A stretch of 64,000 bases of DNA from contig NZ_AULF01000006.1 in the NCBI RefSeq assembly GCF_000425145.1, positions 62,001 through 126,000 of the forward strand, given 5' to 3'. Under the pieces are notes generated by a model. The model saw only the letters and a program-made list of their open reading frames with translations. It ran no database searches and had not been told where the DNA came from. Position numbers and translations under genes: made by a program. This document shows positions 1 to 9,004 of the stretch, piece by piece; position 1 is the stretch's first letter, and each line of letters opens with the position of its first letter. The stretch comes from Pedobacter glucosidilyticus DSM 23534 (GTDB taxonomy: Bacteria; Bacteroidota; Bacteroidia; Sphingobacteriales; Sphingobacteriaceae).

Positions 1-1
1 T

Positions 2-268
2 GGTACTTTAGATTATCAGAATAATTTAAAGCTATTTATTGCCGATATGACTAAATTTAAACCTATTACCGCAGTTTTTGCAAATCCATATACGCTAGCT
101 GGTTTACCCGGTATCGAGCAATCTAAAGCTTTACTTGTAGGTTATCAAAATAGTAAAGAAATGCAATCATCTGCTGCAAGGGTAATTTTAGGAAAGTTAA
201 ATGCCAAAGGAAAATTGCCTGTAACCATAAATGCTTACTATAAATTTGGCGCTGGCGAGGTAAAATAA
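2..268 (+). CDS. C-terminal end of a glycoside hydrolase family 3 protein (partial)
   Basis: The frame is open from base 2, so the gene begins outside the window; about 88 residues are visible. The tail resembles the end of the GH3 C-terminal domain (the sandwich half of NagZ/BglX-like beta-glycosidases): a stretch reading ALLVGYQNS, then a helix with SAARVILGKLNAKGKLPVT, the usual closing motif in which a bundled consortium of enzymes ends in G(K/R)LPVT. In Bacteroidota such proteins are often periplasmic beta-N-acetylhexosaminidases fused to a beta-lactamase-like domain, but the catalytic part is not visible here. An internal ATG at 47 is not a credible start because homology-like sequence continues upstream. 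Family call moderately sure, substrate unknown. Confidence 0.6.
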   Translation, partial: GTLDYQNNLKLFIADMTKFKPITAVFANPYTLAGLPGIEQSKALLVGYQNSKEMQSSAARVILGKLNAKGKLPVTINAYYKFGAGEVK

Positions 269-313
269 AATCCAAAGCAAACATTTTGGCTTGGTTTTAA
301 TTCTTCTATACAA

Positions 314-2803
314 ATGAGCCCGGGAGAAAAAATCATAAGCAATTGGTACAAGCAAAAAAAATGGCAGCAATTTGTTTTCCAACAAGAAATGATGGATGCC
401 TATTTAAAAGGCTATTCGGGTTTGTTAAATGCACCAACTGGTAGTGGTAAAACTTTTGCCTTGTTTCTACCATTTCTTGCAGATTATATCAATCAATATC
501 CCAACGATTATCAAAGCAGAAAAAATAATGGTTTGTTAATGCTATGGATAACGCCATTAAGAGCCCTAACTAACGATATCCAAAAGGCCATGCAAACCGT
601 TGTTGATGATTTAGGAATCCCTTGGAAAATTGGCACCCGCACTGGCGATACCAGCAGTGCCGATAAGCAAGCCATTAAAAGGAAACCACCAGAAGTTTTA
701 TTAACTACACCAGAGAGTTTGCACCTTATGCTGGCTCAAAAAGAGTATCCCAAAGCTTTTGAAAAATTAAGAGTAGTGGTAACCGATGAATGGCATGAAC
801 TCTTAGGCACAAAACGCGGTGTACAAATGGAGCTAGGTTTAAGTAGGTTGAAGGGATTAAGGTCTGAAGACCGAAGACCGAAGACCGGGGATAATACCAG
901 TCTTCAAACTTTAAAAATTTGGGGTATAAGTGCTACCATCGGTAATCTTGAAGAAGCGGCACAAGTGCTTTTGGGTGTTAACTTCCCTAAAGAGCGGCAA
1001 AAAATGGTCAAAGCTGATATCGATAAAAATCTTGTTATCACTTCTATCATCCCACAAAATATAGAAAATTATAGTTGGAGCGGGCATATTGGTTTAAAGT
1101 TGCTACCAGAGGTAATGGATATTGTAGCACAAAGTAAAACAACGCTCATATTTACCAATACCAGAGCGCAATCAGAAATATGGTATCAAGCTATATTAGA
1201 TAAATATCCAGAATATGCTGGCATTATGGCTATGCACCACGGCTCTTTAGATAACGATTTACGCAACTGGGTAGAACAAGCTTTACATGCCGAGATTTTA
1301 AAAGTAGTAGTATGCACTTCAAGTTTAGATTTAGGGGTAGATTTTAGACCTGTAGATACCATTATACAAATAGGTAGCCCGAAAGGAGTAGCCCGTTTTA
1401 TGCAAAGGGCAGGCAGAAGTGGGCATCATCCTGGTGCAACTTCCAAGGCTTGGTTTGTACCTACACATTCTTTAGAATTACTGGAAGGTGCTGCCTTAAA
1501 ATACGCTATCAAACAAAAAACTTTCGAGAGTAGAGACCCCATCATTTTAGCTTTTGATGTACTTATTCAATACTTGGTTACCCTAGCTGTTTCTGATGGC
1601 TTTAAAGCCAATGAAATCTATAAAGAAATAAAAAGCACTTTCGCTTACGCGGATATTTTGCCTCAGGAATTTGATGATTTACTAGATTTTATCAGCAAAG
1701 GAGGTAAAACACTCTCCCAGTACGATGAGTATTTAAAAGTAGAGTATGAAAACGGTTTATATAAAGTAAACAACCGTAGGATAGCCATGCGACATCGCTT
1801 AAGTATGGGAACTATTACCAGCGAAATAAGCATGCGGGTAAAATTCCAAAGTGGCGGTAGTTTAGGCACTGTTGAAGAAGGCTTTATTGCTAAACTTAAA
1901 ATAGGTGATAATTTTTGGTTTGCAGGCAGAAACTTAGAATTGGTACGGGTAAAAGATATGACTGCTTATGTTAAAAAATCTACTAAAAAGAAGGGTGCTA
2001 TCGCTACTTGGGCTGGCGGCAGAATGCCATTATCATCACAACTATCAGCAGTTTTTAGAGAAAAGCTTGATGAAGTAGCGATAGGAGTAGAAGAAGACGA
2101 AGAAATTATCGCTTTACGTCCTTTATTTAGCCAACAAAACACTGTATCACATTTACCTCAAAAAACCGAATTCCTGATAGAAAAATTAGAAACCCGAGAT
2201 GGTCATCATTTATTCTTTTACCCTTTTGAAGGCCGACTGGTACATGAAGGAATGGCATCCTTAATAGGTTTTAGATTATCTAAATTTAAAAAAGCTAGTT
2301 TTTCTATAGCCATGAATGATTATGGTTTTGAGTTATTAACTGATGATGAAGTATTGCTAGAAAAAGCCTTAGAACAAAATCTATTTAGTGATAAAAACTT
2401 AATAGACGATATACAAAAAAGTTTAAATGCTAATGAAATGGCTCGTAGGAAATTTAGAGATATTGCACATATTTCGGGCCTAATTTTTACCGGTTTCCCG
2501 GGTAAACCCATGAAAAACAAACATTTGCAATCTTCAACATCCTTATTATTTGATGTTTTTAGCGAATATGAGAAAGATAACCTCTTAATTAGGCAGGCTT
2601 ATAACGAAGCTTTAGCTTTCCAATTAGAAGAGTTTAGACTAAGAGAAGCTCTACAGCGAATACAAAAACAGAAAATTATTATTAAAACTACAAACAAACC
2701 CAGTCCATTCGCTTTCCCTATTATGGTAGATAGGCTACGAGAAAAAATGAGTACCGAGTCTTTAGAAGAACGAGTTGCTAAAATGGTAGAAAGGTTAAAT
2801 TAA
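314..2803 (+). CDS. Ligase-associated DNA damage response DEXH-box helicase (Lhr-core type)
   Basis: Predicted ATP-dependent 3'-5' DNA translocase/helicase of superfamily 2, 829 residues, the usual length for the Lhr-core helicases that travel with an ATP-dependent ligase. Walker A is APTGSGKT (residues 40-47), the Walker B box is DEWH (158-161), and motif VI reads QRAGRSGH in the second RecA domain; a winged-helix and beta-barrel Lhr C-terminal region follows. Known clusters of this family also hold an SNM1-like exonuclease, a ligase and a metallophosphoesterase (PdeM/MPE). Here exonuclease and ligase lie 12.5 kb downstream and no PdeM is seen. Residues 185-191 (EDRRPKT) are encoded by three tandem 7-bp units, an apparent in-frame insertion. 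Its stop lies one base from the stop of the convergent gene. Confidence 0.9.
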   Translation: MSPGEKIISNWYKQKKWQQFVFQQEMMDAYLKGYSGLLNAPTGSGKTFALFLPFLADYINQYPNDYQSRKNNGLLMLWITPLRALTNDIQKAMQTVVDDLGIPWKIGTRTGDTSSADKQAIKRKPPEVLLTTPESLHLMLAQKEYPKAFEKLRVVVTDEWHELLGTKRGVQMELGLSRLKGLRSEDRRPKTGDNTSLQTLKIWGISATIGNLEEAAQVLLGVNFPKERQKMVKADIDKNLVITSIIPQNIENYSWSGHIGLKLLPEVMDIVAQSKTTLIFTNTRAQSEIWYQAILDKYPEYAGIMAMHHGSLDNDLRNWVEQALHAEILKVVVCTSSLDLGVDFRPVDTIIQIGSPKGVARFMQRAGRSGHHPGATSKAWFVPTHSLELLEGAALKYAIKQKTFESRDPIILAFDVLIQYLVTLAVSDGFKANEIYKEIKSTFAYADILPQEFDDLLDFISKGGKTLSQYDEYLKVEYENGLYKVNNRRIAMRHRLSMGTITSEISMRVKFQSGGSLGTVEEGFIAKLKIGDNFWFAGRNLELVRVKDMTAYVKKSTKKKGAIATWAGGRMPLSSQLSAVFREKLDEVAIGVEEDEEIIALRPLFSQQNTVSHLPQKTEFLIEKLETRDGHHLFFYPFEGRLVHEGMASLIGFRLSKFKKASFSIAMNDYGFELLTDDEVLLEKALEQNLFSDKNLIDDIQKSLNANEMARRKFRDIAHISGLIFTGFPGKPMKNKHLQSSTSLLFDVFSEYEKDNLLIRQAYNEALAFQLEEFRLREALQRIQKQKIIIKTTNKPSPFAFPIMVDRLREKMSTESLEERVAKMVERLN
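866..886 (+). repeat. Three tandem GAAGACC heptamers inside the helicase gene
   Basis: Three perfect copies of the 7-bp unit GAAGACC, preceded by GGTCT, which can pair with AGACC. Three heptamers make exactly 21 bp, so the helicase frame is kept and seven residues (EDRRPKT) are added between conserved helicase motifs. Confidence 0.85.
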
Positions 2804-2804
2804 C

Positions 2805-3338
2805 TTAATAAACCGTTATAATATCCAGTTTATAATGTTCACCAACTCTTTTCTTAGGCTTACTCGGGTGAAACACATTTGCAGTAAGAATACTGGCAGG
2901 AAAAATTGCTGCCACCGCACTAAAAGCAGTAATAGCCGGATTAACATCTAAACTTTCTGTTAAGAAAATAGCAGAACCTCCTAAAACAGTATAACTTAAT
3001 AAAAATACACCTAAAGTGCTTCCAAAATTGCTTTTCTGTATAGCTATAATATCTTTAACATTTAAGGCTAAATTATCTTTGGCGTCTTTTTTTATTTTCA
3101 AGAAAACAGTTTCCTTACTGATAGAATCTATTAAACCTCTCAAACCAGCTTCCTCACCTTTAAACTTACTACCCAAATTTAGCTTATTTGCCGGGTAGCT
3201 TAACCTCACCATTTCGCCAGCTTTAATCACGGTAGTTTTATTGTTCTGGTGTGTAATCAGGATTTCATGTCTTTGCGAAAAAACTGTAGCAGAGCATATT
3301 AAGGCAAAAAGCGTTAAAAGAAGGCATTTTAAATTCAT
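2805..3338 (-). CDS. Hypothetical exported membrane protein
   Basis: No family recognised. The 177-residue product begins with a signal peptide or anchor (hydrophobic residues 4-20, ending SATVFSQ, a typical signal peptidase I site). The mature part starts with a small beta-rich region (HEILITHQNNKTTVIKAGEMVRL) and a segment ending in DIIAIQ, a pattern seen in Bacteroidota periplasmic proteins that follow membrane-associated regulators. Two hydrophobic stretches follow at about residues 108-126 and 134-155, giving a likely two-segment inner membrane anchor. It is convergent with the helicase, leaving one base between stops, and divergent from rpsP. Function cannot be inferred. Confidence 0.65.
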   Translation of the reverse strand: MNLKCLLLTLFALICSATVFSQRHEILITHQNNKTTVIKAGEMVRLSYPANKLNLGSKFKGEEAGLRGLIDSISKETVFLKIKKDAKDNLALNVKDIIAIQKSNFGSTLGVFLLSYTVLGGSAIFLTESLDVNPAITAFSAVAAIFPASILTANVFHPSKPKKRVGEHYKLDIITVY

Positions 3339-3417
3339 ACAATAAAGGTAAATAGAATTTTAAACGTAACACAGGAAAATAAAAAATTGATTACTAGCAA
3401 AATACAATTTTAAATCT

Positions 3418-3425
3418 TACATTTG
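3418..3425 (+). promoter_or_regulatory. Bacteroidota -7 box of the rpsP promoter
   Basis: TACATTTG matches TAnnTTTG exactly, 48 bases before the rpsP ATG. No convincing -33 TTTG at the usual spacing. It places transcription initiation near 3431 and argues against the in-frame TTG at 3423 as a start codon. Confidence 0.6.
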
Positions 3426-3428
3426 CGT

Positions 3429-3446
3429 CCCTTTACGCGTAAAGGG
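3429..3446 (+). promoter_or_regulatory. Perfect 18-bp palindrome at the 5' end of the rpsP leader
   Basis: CCCTTTACGCGTAAAGGG is its own reverse complement. Because it begins a few bases after the -7 box, the rpsP mRNA would start with a 7-bp hairpin capped by CGCG, 27 bases before the start codon. It may be an mRNA-stabilising hairpin, a ribosomal-protein autoregulatory element or an operator; the sequence cannot decide. Confidence 0.5.
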
Positions 3447-3473
3447 GTATTGCAAAAATTTAATGTATTAAAA

Positions 3474-4031
3474 ATGGCAACTAAAATTAGATTACAAAGA
3501 CACGGTAAAAAAGGAAAACCGTTCTACTACATCGTAGTAGCAGATTCAAGAGCACCAAGAGATGGTAGATTTATTGAAAGATTAGGTTCTTACAATCCAA
3601 ACACCAATCCTGCTACAATTGACTTGAATTTTGATCAAGCTGTTAAATGGGTTACTAGCGGTGCTACACCTACAGATACAGCTAAGGCTATCCTTTCTTA
3701 CAAAGGTGTACTTTACAAAAAACACTTAAACGGTGGTGTAACTAAAGGTGCGCTTACACAAGAGCAAGCTGATGCAAAATTTGCAGAGTGGTTACAAAGT
3801 AAAGAAGGTAAAATCGAAGCTAAAAAAGAAGGTTTAGTATCTAAAAAAGAAGAAACTAAGAAAGCTGCTTTAGTAGAAGAAGCTAAGAAAAGAGAAGCTA
3901 TCGAGGCTGCAATCGCAGCTAAAAATGCCCCTGTTGAAGAAGCAGCTCCAGAAGTAGAAGAGGAAGCAGCATCAGAAGATGCAGCTGTTGAAGCTTCAGC
4001 AGAGGAAACTGAAGCTCCTTCAGCAGAATAA
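3474..4031 (+). CDS. rpsP: 30S ribosomal protein S16 with long acidic tail
   Basis: Small-subunit ribosomal protein S16, needed for assembly of the 16S rRNA 5' and central domains. The core begins [19 protein letters not shown] and contains the [14 protein letters not shown] signature; it ends near residue 100. The rest of the 185-residue protein is a low-complexity Lys/Glu/Ala tail ending EAPSAE, absent from the roughly 80-90 residue enterobacterial protein but common in Bacteroidota. The ATG at 3474 is chosen because the protein core starts there and an upstream in-frame TTG lies inside the promoter. The gene appears monocistronic: a terminator follows directly, so rimM and trmD, its partners in many bacteria, are not adjacent. 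Confidence 0.97.
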   Translation: MATKIRLQRHGKKGKPFYYIVVADSRAPRDGRFIERLGSYNPNTNPATIDLNFDQAVKWVTSGATPTDTAKAILSYKGVLYKKHLNGGVTKGALTQEQADAKFAEWLQSKEGKIEAKKEGLVSKKEETKKAALVEEAKKREAIEAAIAAKNAPVEEAAPEVEEEAASEDAAVEASAEETEAPSAE

Positions 4032-4051
4032 TATTATTTTCTTTTAACAAA

Positions 4052-4083
4052 AAAGGCTGATTTGAATGTTCAAATCAGCCTTT
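4052..4083. terminator. Bidirectional terminator between rpsP and mlaD
   Basis: Perfect 14-bp stem (AAAGGCTGATTTGA with its complement) and a 4-base loop ATGT, with A and T runs at its two ends. It serves convergent rpsP and the mla operon. Confidence 0.9.
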
Positions 4084-4130
4084 CTTGTATGAGTACTTAA
4101 GTAGTTAATCTATAAACTTCCGCCTCTATT

Positions 4131-5105
4131 CTACTTAGCCTCCTCTTTAGCTTTCTTCTTAAAGTAGCCTCTTAATAAGAAGTTATGTTGTAAAGCTTCC
4201 AAATCTTCATCAAGCTTTTGGCTGCTGGTTTCTAAATTTCGCATGATTACTTTTAGCTGTTCTGCAGTTTGTTTATCATTTAACATCAAGCCTAAAGCGT
4301 TATCATTAGCATTTAACTTTGCTGATGCTGCTTTCAAATTCTCTGTAAGTTTAGCAGCCGCTGTTGCCGTTTGTTGAAACTCATTTACAGATGATTCCAA
4401 TTTTGCAAATACTGCTGTATCGGTAAAAAGCTTATCGGCCAAACCGCCCTTAGTATTCATCTTAGCGGTAAAGCTATTTAATTCTTTTGCCATTTTATTG
4501 GTAGAAGCAGCTGTAGTTTCCAAGTTAGCAACCATCGCTTTAAAGTCTTCAGCAATTTGTTCATCGGCTAATAAAGCCCCTGCAGCCCCCTTTCCTTCTA
4601 CTAAATTTCTAGCTAAAATCTTAAAATCGGTAGTAATATCTACCAAATTTTTATTGTTGGTTTGTAGGGTTTTCATCATATCATCGGTAGATAATGTTTT
4701 GTTAACCTGCAACCTATCACCATCTTCAACAAAAGGGAATTTAGGCGAGCCACCATCAATCACAATAATCTTATTACCTATCAATCCATCAGAGTTGATA
4801 CTAGCTTTAGCATCTTTATGGATGTATTGGTGGGCAGCTTCTTCTATACTTAAAAAAACTTGAACTTGGGAAGTTCCATAAAACTGAATTTTTTTGATAG
4901 TACCTACCTTAACGCCAGAGAACCACACGTTGTTCCCTACTTTTAATCCTTGTATATCATCAAAAACAACATTTACAGTAAAAGATTTTACGAAAGTCTT
5001 CTTTTGTCCTCCTAAAGTTAATATCCCGATAAGGAAAATGGCAAGGCCAATAAAAATAAATATTCCAACGGTTACACCGCGTTTTCTGTCTGCTATTTCA
5101 GTCAT
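4131..5105 (-). CDS. mlaD: MlaD-family MCE protein (lipid-binding subunit)
   Basis: Membrane-anchored substrate-binding subunit of a retrograde phospholipid ABC transport system. One N-terminal transmembrane segment (about residues 10-32, VTVGIFIFIGLAIFLIGILT) is followed by a single MCE domain from about residue 40 to 120, with the usual GLKVGNNVWFSGVKVGTI core, and then a long helical, Ala/Lys/Glu-rich tail to residue 324, consistent with a periplasmic coiled coil. E. coli MlaD is about 180 residues, so this is a long-tailed version as in other Bacteroidota and Actinobacteria. It is the last gene of an mlaE-mlaF-mlaD operon, two bases after mlaF. MlaB and MlaC homologues are not adjacent. 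Confidence 0.88.
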   Translation of the reverse strand: MTEIADRKRGVTVGIFIFIGLAIFLIGILTLGGQKKTFVKSFTVNVVFDDIQGLKVGNNVWFSGVKVGTIKKIQFYGTSQVQVFLSIEEAAHQYIHKDAKASINSDGLIGNKIIVIDGGSPKFPFVEDGDRLQVNKTLSTDDMMKTLQTNNKNLVDITTDFKILARNLVEGKGAAGALLADEQIAEDFKAMVANLETTAASTNKMAKELNSFTAKMNTKGGLADKLFTDTAVFAKLESSVNEFQQTATAAAKLTENLKAASAKLNANDNALGLMLNDKQTAEQLKVIMRNLETSSQKLDEDLEALQHNFLLRGYFKKKAKEEAK

Positions 5106-5107
5106 TT

Positions 5108-5887
5108 TTACTCTATAAAATTATATTCATAGAAAGATTTAACTCTTTCATCCTCTGTATTAAAAACTTCTTCAAAAGTGCCCACTTTGTTAAATTGACC
5201 ATCAAGAAGCATGGTGATACGGTCGCCCGTTTGTTTAGCACAAGTAAGATCATGGGTAATGATAATAGAACTGGTATGATACCTTTCTTGTACCTCGTTT
5301 ATTAATCCATTAATTTCTAAACATGTTATGGGGTCTAAACCTGCGGTAGGCTCATCATACAACATAATTTTTGGTTGTAATATTAATGTACGAGCAATAC
5401 CTATACGTTTTCTTTGTCCTCCGGATAATTCGGATGGCATTTGGTTAATGGTTTGTCCTAAGCTTACGGCATCTAAAACCGACTCAACTGCATAGTCCTT
5501 TTCTTTTTTTGTTAATTTTTTACGATTTCTTACCAGAGGAAATTCTAAGTTCTCTCTTACCGTCATACTATCGTAAAGTGCACTGTTCTGGAAAGAAAAA
5601 CCTATATGTATTCTAAGTTCTTGCAAATCTCTCTCGTTCAACAAACTTATTTCTTTACCTAAAACTTCTACTGTGCCGCTATCCTGCTTCAATAAACCCG
5701 ATATAATTTTAATCAAGACAGATTTTCCTGTACCTGATTTACCTAATACAACCAGATTTTCTCTGTCATACAAATCCAAATTAACACCTTTAAGCACATG
5801 ATAATCTCCAAAAGACTTATTCAAATCTCTGATAGTGATTACCCTTTCTCTCTCTTCCGGATGTTCTATTCTGTTATTCTTTTGCAT
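5108..5887 (-). CDS. mlaF: Mla-type ABC transporter ATPase
   Basis: Cytoplasmic ATPase that would drive lipid movement through MlaE. Walker A is GKSGTGKS (residues 49-56), the signature motif is LSGGQRKR, Walker B reads IMLYDEPTAGLDP, and a switch histidine occurs in IITHD. At 259 residues it has normal MlaF length. Its start overlaps the mlaE stop by one base (TAATG), indicating translational coupling. The MlaF identity, rather than a generic ABC ATPase, is inferred mainly from the MCE protein and MlaE permease on either side. Confidence 0.92.
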   Translation of the reverse strand: MQKNNRIEHPEERERVITIRDLNKSFGDYHVLKGVNLDLYDRENLVVLGKSGTGKSVLIKIISGLLKQDSGTVEVLGKEISLLNERDLQELRIHIGFSFQNSALYDSMTVRENLEFPLVRNRKKLTKKEKDYAVESVLDAVSLGQTINQMPSELSGGQRKRIGIARTLILQPKIMLYDEPTAGLDPITCLEINGLINEVQERYHTSSIIITHDLTCAKQTGDRITMLLDGQFNKVGTFEEVFNTEDERVKSFYEYNFIE

Positions 5888-6669
5888 TATGTACGGAATA
5901 AAAACGTGATTTGCGTTGCCAATACTTCCTCAATAAACACCAAAAACATACCAATCACTACCGATGAATTTGCTGCTTTACCAACGCCCTCTGTACCTTT
6001 TGAAGAGTTAAAGCCCTGATAACATCCAACCATACCAATGGTAAACCCAAAAAGGATAGCCTTTATAGTAGAAGCAATAATATCAAGAAATGTTATAGAC
6101 TCTAATGAAGATGAAATAAAACCGCTAAAGCTAGTCTCTTCAAACATAGCCACATTTACAAAACTACCCAACAAACCTACCAAAGCGGTATAAAATGTTA
6201 AGATAGGAATAGTAATAGTAGTTGCTAAAACCCTAGAAACTACTAAAAACTTAAATGGATTTGTAGCAGAAACTTCCATAGCGTCTATCTGTTCGGTTAC
6301 TTTCATAGAACCAAGCTCGGCACCAATACTAGAACCCACCTTACCTGCAGATATTAAAGCAGTTAACAGAGGAGCTAATGTCCTCAATAAAGCTATACCA
6401 ACCAAAGATGGTAACCATGATGTTGCCCCAAACTCGGCCAGAGATGGCCTAGATTGTTTGGTAAAGACAATACCAGTTATAAATCCTGTTAAAGATATTA
6501 AGGCTAAAGAGCGGTAACCCACTTGATAACATTGACGCATAATTTCTTTACCCTCGTAAGGTGGTAAAAATACTTCTTTAAAGAATTTTATGATGAACTG
6601 ATATACTAAATACAGTTCATAAAACATGCTATGTAATTTTTGTACGAAACGTGATTTTGGTGCTTCCAA
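5887..6669 (-). CDS. mlaE: MlaE-family ABC transporter permease
   Basis: Inner-membrane permease of 260 residues with about five or six hydrophobic segments and the conserved GAELGSMKVTEQIDAMEVSATNPFKFLVVSRVLA block, which is diagnostic of the MlaE/TGD1 family (the EQIDAM sequence is its hallmark). It is the first gene of the operon with mlaF and mlaD, so the three give the core of a lipid importer/exporter that helps maintain outer membrane asymmetry. A 216-base divergent gap separates it from glnS; no exact TAnnTTTG box was found on its strand. Confidence 0.92.
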   Translation of the reverse strand: MEAPKSRFVQKLHSMFYELYLVYQFIIKFFKEVFLPPYEGKEIMRQCYQVGYRSLALISLTGFITGIVFTKQSRPSLAEFGATSWLPSLVGIALLRTLAPLLTALISAGKVGSSIGAELGSMKVTEQIDAMEVSATNPFKFLVVSRVLATTITIPILTFYTALVGLLGSFVNVAMFEETSFSGFISSSLESITFLDIIASTIKAILFGFTIGMVGCYQGFNSSKGTEGVGKAANSSVVIGMFLVFIEEVLATQITFLFRT

Positions 6670-6860
6670 TGATTCTATTTCAATTTAGCTGCGTAAAAGT
6701 ATGAATTATAACAAATATGATGCTAAATAGATGAAAACATAACAATTAAATCACAAATTATTCAATAAACAAACTTGTCTTAAACTGTTAAATTTAGCTA
6801 TATAATTTCCTTTTTTAGATGTATAAATATAGCATAGGCTAATAAATCCGGCTGTTTTTT

Positions 6861-6868
6861 TACTTTTG
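6861..6868 (+). promoter_or_regulatory. -7 box of the glnS promoter
   Basis: TACTTTTG matches TAnnTTTG, ending 17 bases before the ATG. The 5' leader would be only about a dozen bases. Confidence 0.6.
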
Positions 6869-6885
6869 TAAACAAAGCAAAAGAT

Positions 6886-8571
6886 ATGTCAGAGGAAAAA
6901 TCATTAAATTTTATAGAAGAGATTATAGAAGAAGACCTTAAAAATGGTAAGCATGGTGGCAGAGTTTTAACACGTTTCCCTCCAGAGCCTAATGGCTATT
7001 TACATATTGGTCATGCTAAATCTATCTGCTTAAATTTTGGAATAGCCAAAAAATACAATGGCGCTACCAACCTTAGATTTGATGATACCAACCCCGTTAC
7101 GGAAGATACCGAGTATGTAGAAAGCATAAAGGAAGATGTAAAATGGCTAGGTTTTGATTGGAAAGAAGAGCTTTATTCTTCTGATTATTTTGATCAATTA
7201 TATGATTTTGCGGTTGCCCTGATAAAAAAAGGATTAGCCTACGTAGATGATAGTACAGCAGAAGAAATTGCTATTGGAAAAGGCACACCTATAGAAGCAG
7301 GAACTCCAAATATTTACAGAAGTAGATCAATAGAAGAAAATTTACAGCTTTTTGAAGAAATGAAAGCTGGTAAATACCCTGATGGCGCTAAGGTTTTAAG
7401 AGCTAAAATTGATTTGGCAAACCCAAATATGCACTTGCGTGACCCATTGATGTATAGGATAAAACACGCACACCATCACCGTACTGGTGATAAATGGTGT
7501 ATTTACCCGATGTATGATTTTGCACATGGGCAGTCTGATGCAATAGAAAAAATTACTCATTCTATTTGTACGCTAGAATTTATTCCGCACCGCCCATTAT
7601 ACGAGTGGTTTATAGAGCAACTGGATATTTTCCCATCAAAACAGTATGAATTTGCTCGTTTAAACATGAGCTATACGGTTATGAGTAAGCGTAAATTGAT
7701 GCAGTTGGTAAATAACCAGATTGTTGACGGTTGGGATGACCCTCGAATGCCTACCATAAGTGGTTTAAGAAGACGTGGTTTTACACCAGCATCTATTCGC
7801 AATTTTTGCGAAAGAATAGGCATAGCTAAGAGAGATAACTTAATTGATTTTAGTTTGTTGGAGTTCTTTATAAGAGAAGATTTAAATAAAACATCATGGA
7901 GAAGAATGGCCGTTCTTGACCCTATCAAAATGGTGATTACCAATTACCCTGATGGGCAAGAAGAAATTTTACACGGAGAAAATAACCCTGAAGTTGAAGG
8001 TCATGATGGCGAAAGAGCTATCCCTTTTAGCAAAGAGCTGTGGATAGAGCGTGAAGATTTTATGGAAGAACCTCCAAAGAAATTCTTCAGACTAGGTGTG
8101 GGTTTAATGTGCCGTTTAAAAAATGCTTACATCGTACAATGTGATGATTTTGTTAAAGATGCCGATGGAAACGTCACTGAAATTCATTGCACTTATTTCC
8201 CTAACTCAAAATCTGGTGAAGATACATCAGGATTAAAAGTAAAAGGAACTATGCATTGGGTAAGTGTAAAACACGCTAAAACTGCCGAAATAAGATTATA
8301 TGATAGGTTATTTAAAGTAGAACAGCCAGATGCTGAAGACGGTGATTTTAAAGATTACATGAACCCAGAAAGTTTAGTGGTTATTAAAAACGCCTATATA
8401 GAACCAGATTTAACATTAGCAATTGAGCAATTACAAGAAAACCCCGATAGAAGATACCAATTTATTAGAAAAGGTTATTTCTGTTTAGATAAAGAGGCCA
8501 CGGCAGAACACCTCATTTTTAATAGAACTGTTGGCTTAAAAGATAGCTGGGCTAAAGAGATAAACAAATAA
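6886..8571 (+). CDS. glnS: Glutaminyl-tRNA synthetase
   Basis: Charges tRNA-Gln with glutamine in the cytoplasm. Class I signatures are plain: the HIGH motif in [15 protein letters not shown] near residue 40 and the KMSKS counterpart [10 protein letters not shown] near residue 270. The 561-residue length and the anticodon-binding beta-barrel region after about residue 340 fit bacterial GlnRS. A close relative, GluRS, can be excluded by the [13 protein letters not shown] form of the first motif and the two-barrel C-terminus. It is transcribed alone, away from the mla operon and towards panD, with a terminator after it. Confidence 0.97.
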   Translation: MSEEKSLNFIEEIIEEDLKNGKHGGRVLTRFPPEPNGYLHIGHAKSICLNFGIAKKYNGATNLRFDDTNPVTEDTEYVESIKEDVKWLGFDWKEELYSSDYFDQLYDFAVALIKKGLAYVDDSTAEEIAIGKGTPIEAGTPNIYRSRSIEENLQLFEEMKAGKYPDGAKVLRAKIDLANPNMHLRDPLMYRIKHAHHHRTGDKWCIYPMYDFAHGQSDAIEKITHSICTLEFIPHRPLYEWFIEQLDIFPSKQYEFARLNMSYTVMSKRKLMQLVNNQIVDGWDDPRMPTISGLRRRGFTPASIRNFCERIGIAKRDNLIDFSLLEFFIREDLNKTSWRRMAVLDPIKMVITNYPDGQEEILHGENNPEVEGHDGERAIPFSKELWIEREDFMEEPPKKFFRLGVGLMCRLKNAYIVQCDDFVKDADGNVTEIHCTYFPNSKSGEDTSGLKVKGTMHWVSVKHAKTAEIRLYDRLFKVEQPDAEDGDFKDYMNPESLVVIKNAYIEPDLTLAIEQLQENPDRRYQFIRKGYFCLDKEATAEHLIFNRTVGLKDSWAKEINK

Positions 8572-8576
8572 GATTG

Positions 8577-8609
8577 AGTATAAAGCGTGTTGCATACATG
8601 CTTTATACT
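8577..8609 (+). terminator. Terminator-like hairpin after glnS
   Basis: A 14-bp stem (AGTATAAAGC pairs with GCTTTATACT, then one G-U and three more pairs) with loop TGCAT. The G-U pair exists only in plus-strand RNA, and would be a C-A mismatch on the other strand, suggesting it serves glnS. The T-tract is weak. Confidence 0.6.
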
Positions 8610-8619
8610 TCATTAAAAT

Positions 8620-8970
8620 TTATTTTATAAGTCGATTATTTTCATCAGGAAAAACCAGTACAGGCTGGTATTTCTTTGCTTCCTCCATTTCCATGTGTGC
8701 ATAAGAAACAATAATGATGATATCACCTACCTGTGCTAATCTGGCACATGATCCATTTAAGCAGATGGTACCACTTCCTCTTTCTCCTTTAATGATATAA
8801 GTTTCAAAGCGAGCACCATTATTATTATTTACCACCTGAACCTTTTCATTAGGTATCAAATTGGCAGCATCAATTAAATCTTCATCAATAGTAATGCTCC
8901 CAACATAATTCAATTCGGATTGAGTTACTTTAGCTCTATGAATTTTAGATTTTAAGACTTCAATAATCAT
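8620..8970 (-). CDS. panD: Aspartate 1-decarboxylase (pyruvoyl type)
   Basis: Makes beta-alanine from L-aspartate for pantothenate. The 116-residue proenzyme has the self-cleavage site Gly24-Ser25 in YVGSITID; cleavage turns Ser25 into the pyruvoyl cofactor. The conserved NGSCARL segment and the C-terminal IIIVSYA strand are present. It follows panC by 34 bases on the same strand, so the two genes supply and consume beta-alanine within one operon. Convergent with glnS. Confidence 0.96.
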   Translation of the reverse strand: MIIEVLKSKIHRAKVTQSELNYVGSITIDEDLIDAANLIPNEKVQVVNNNNGARFETYIIKGERGSGTICLNGSCARLAQVGDIIIIVSYAHMEMEEAKKYQPVLVFPDENNRLIK

Positions 8971-9004
8971 AACACAAAGTTAGTATAGAATTTTAGAAAA
9001 AATG

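Noticed and set aside
3423-3473. TTG start extending rpsP by 17 residues
   Set aside because: The TTG overlaps the TAnnTTTG box, and the S16 fold begins at the ATG at 3474.
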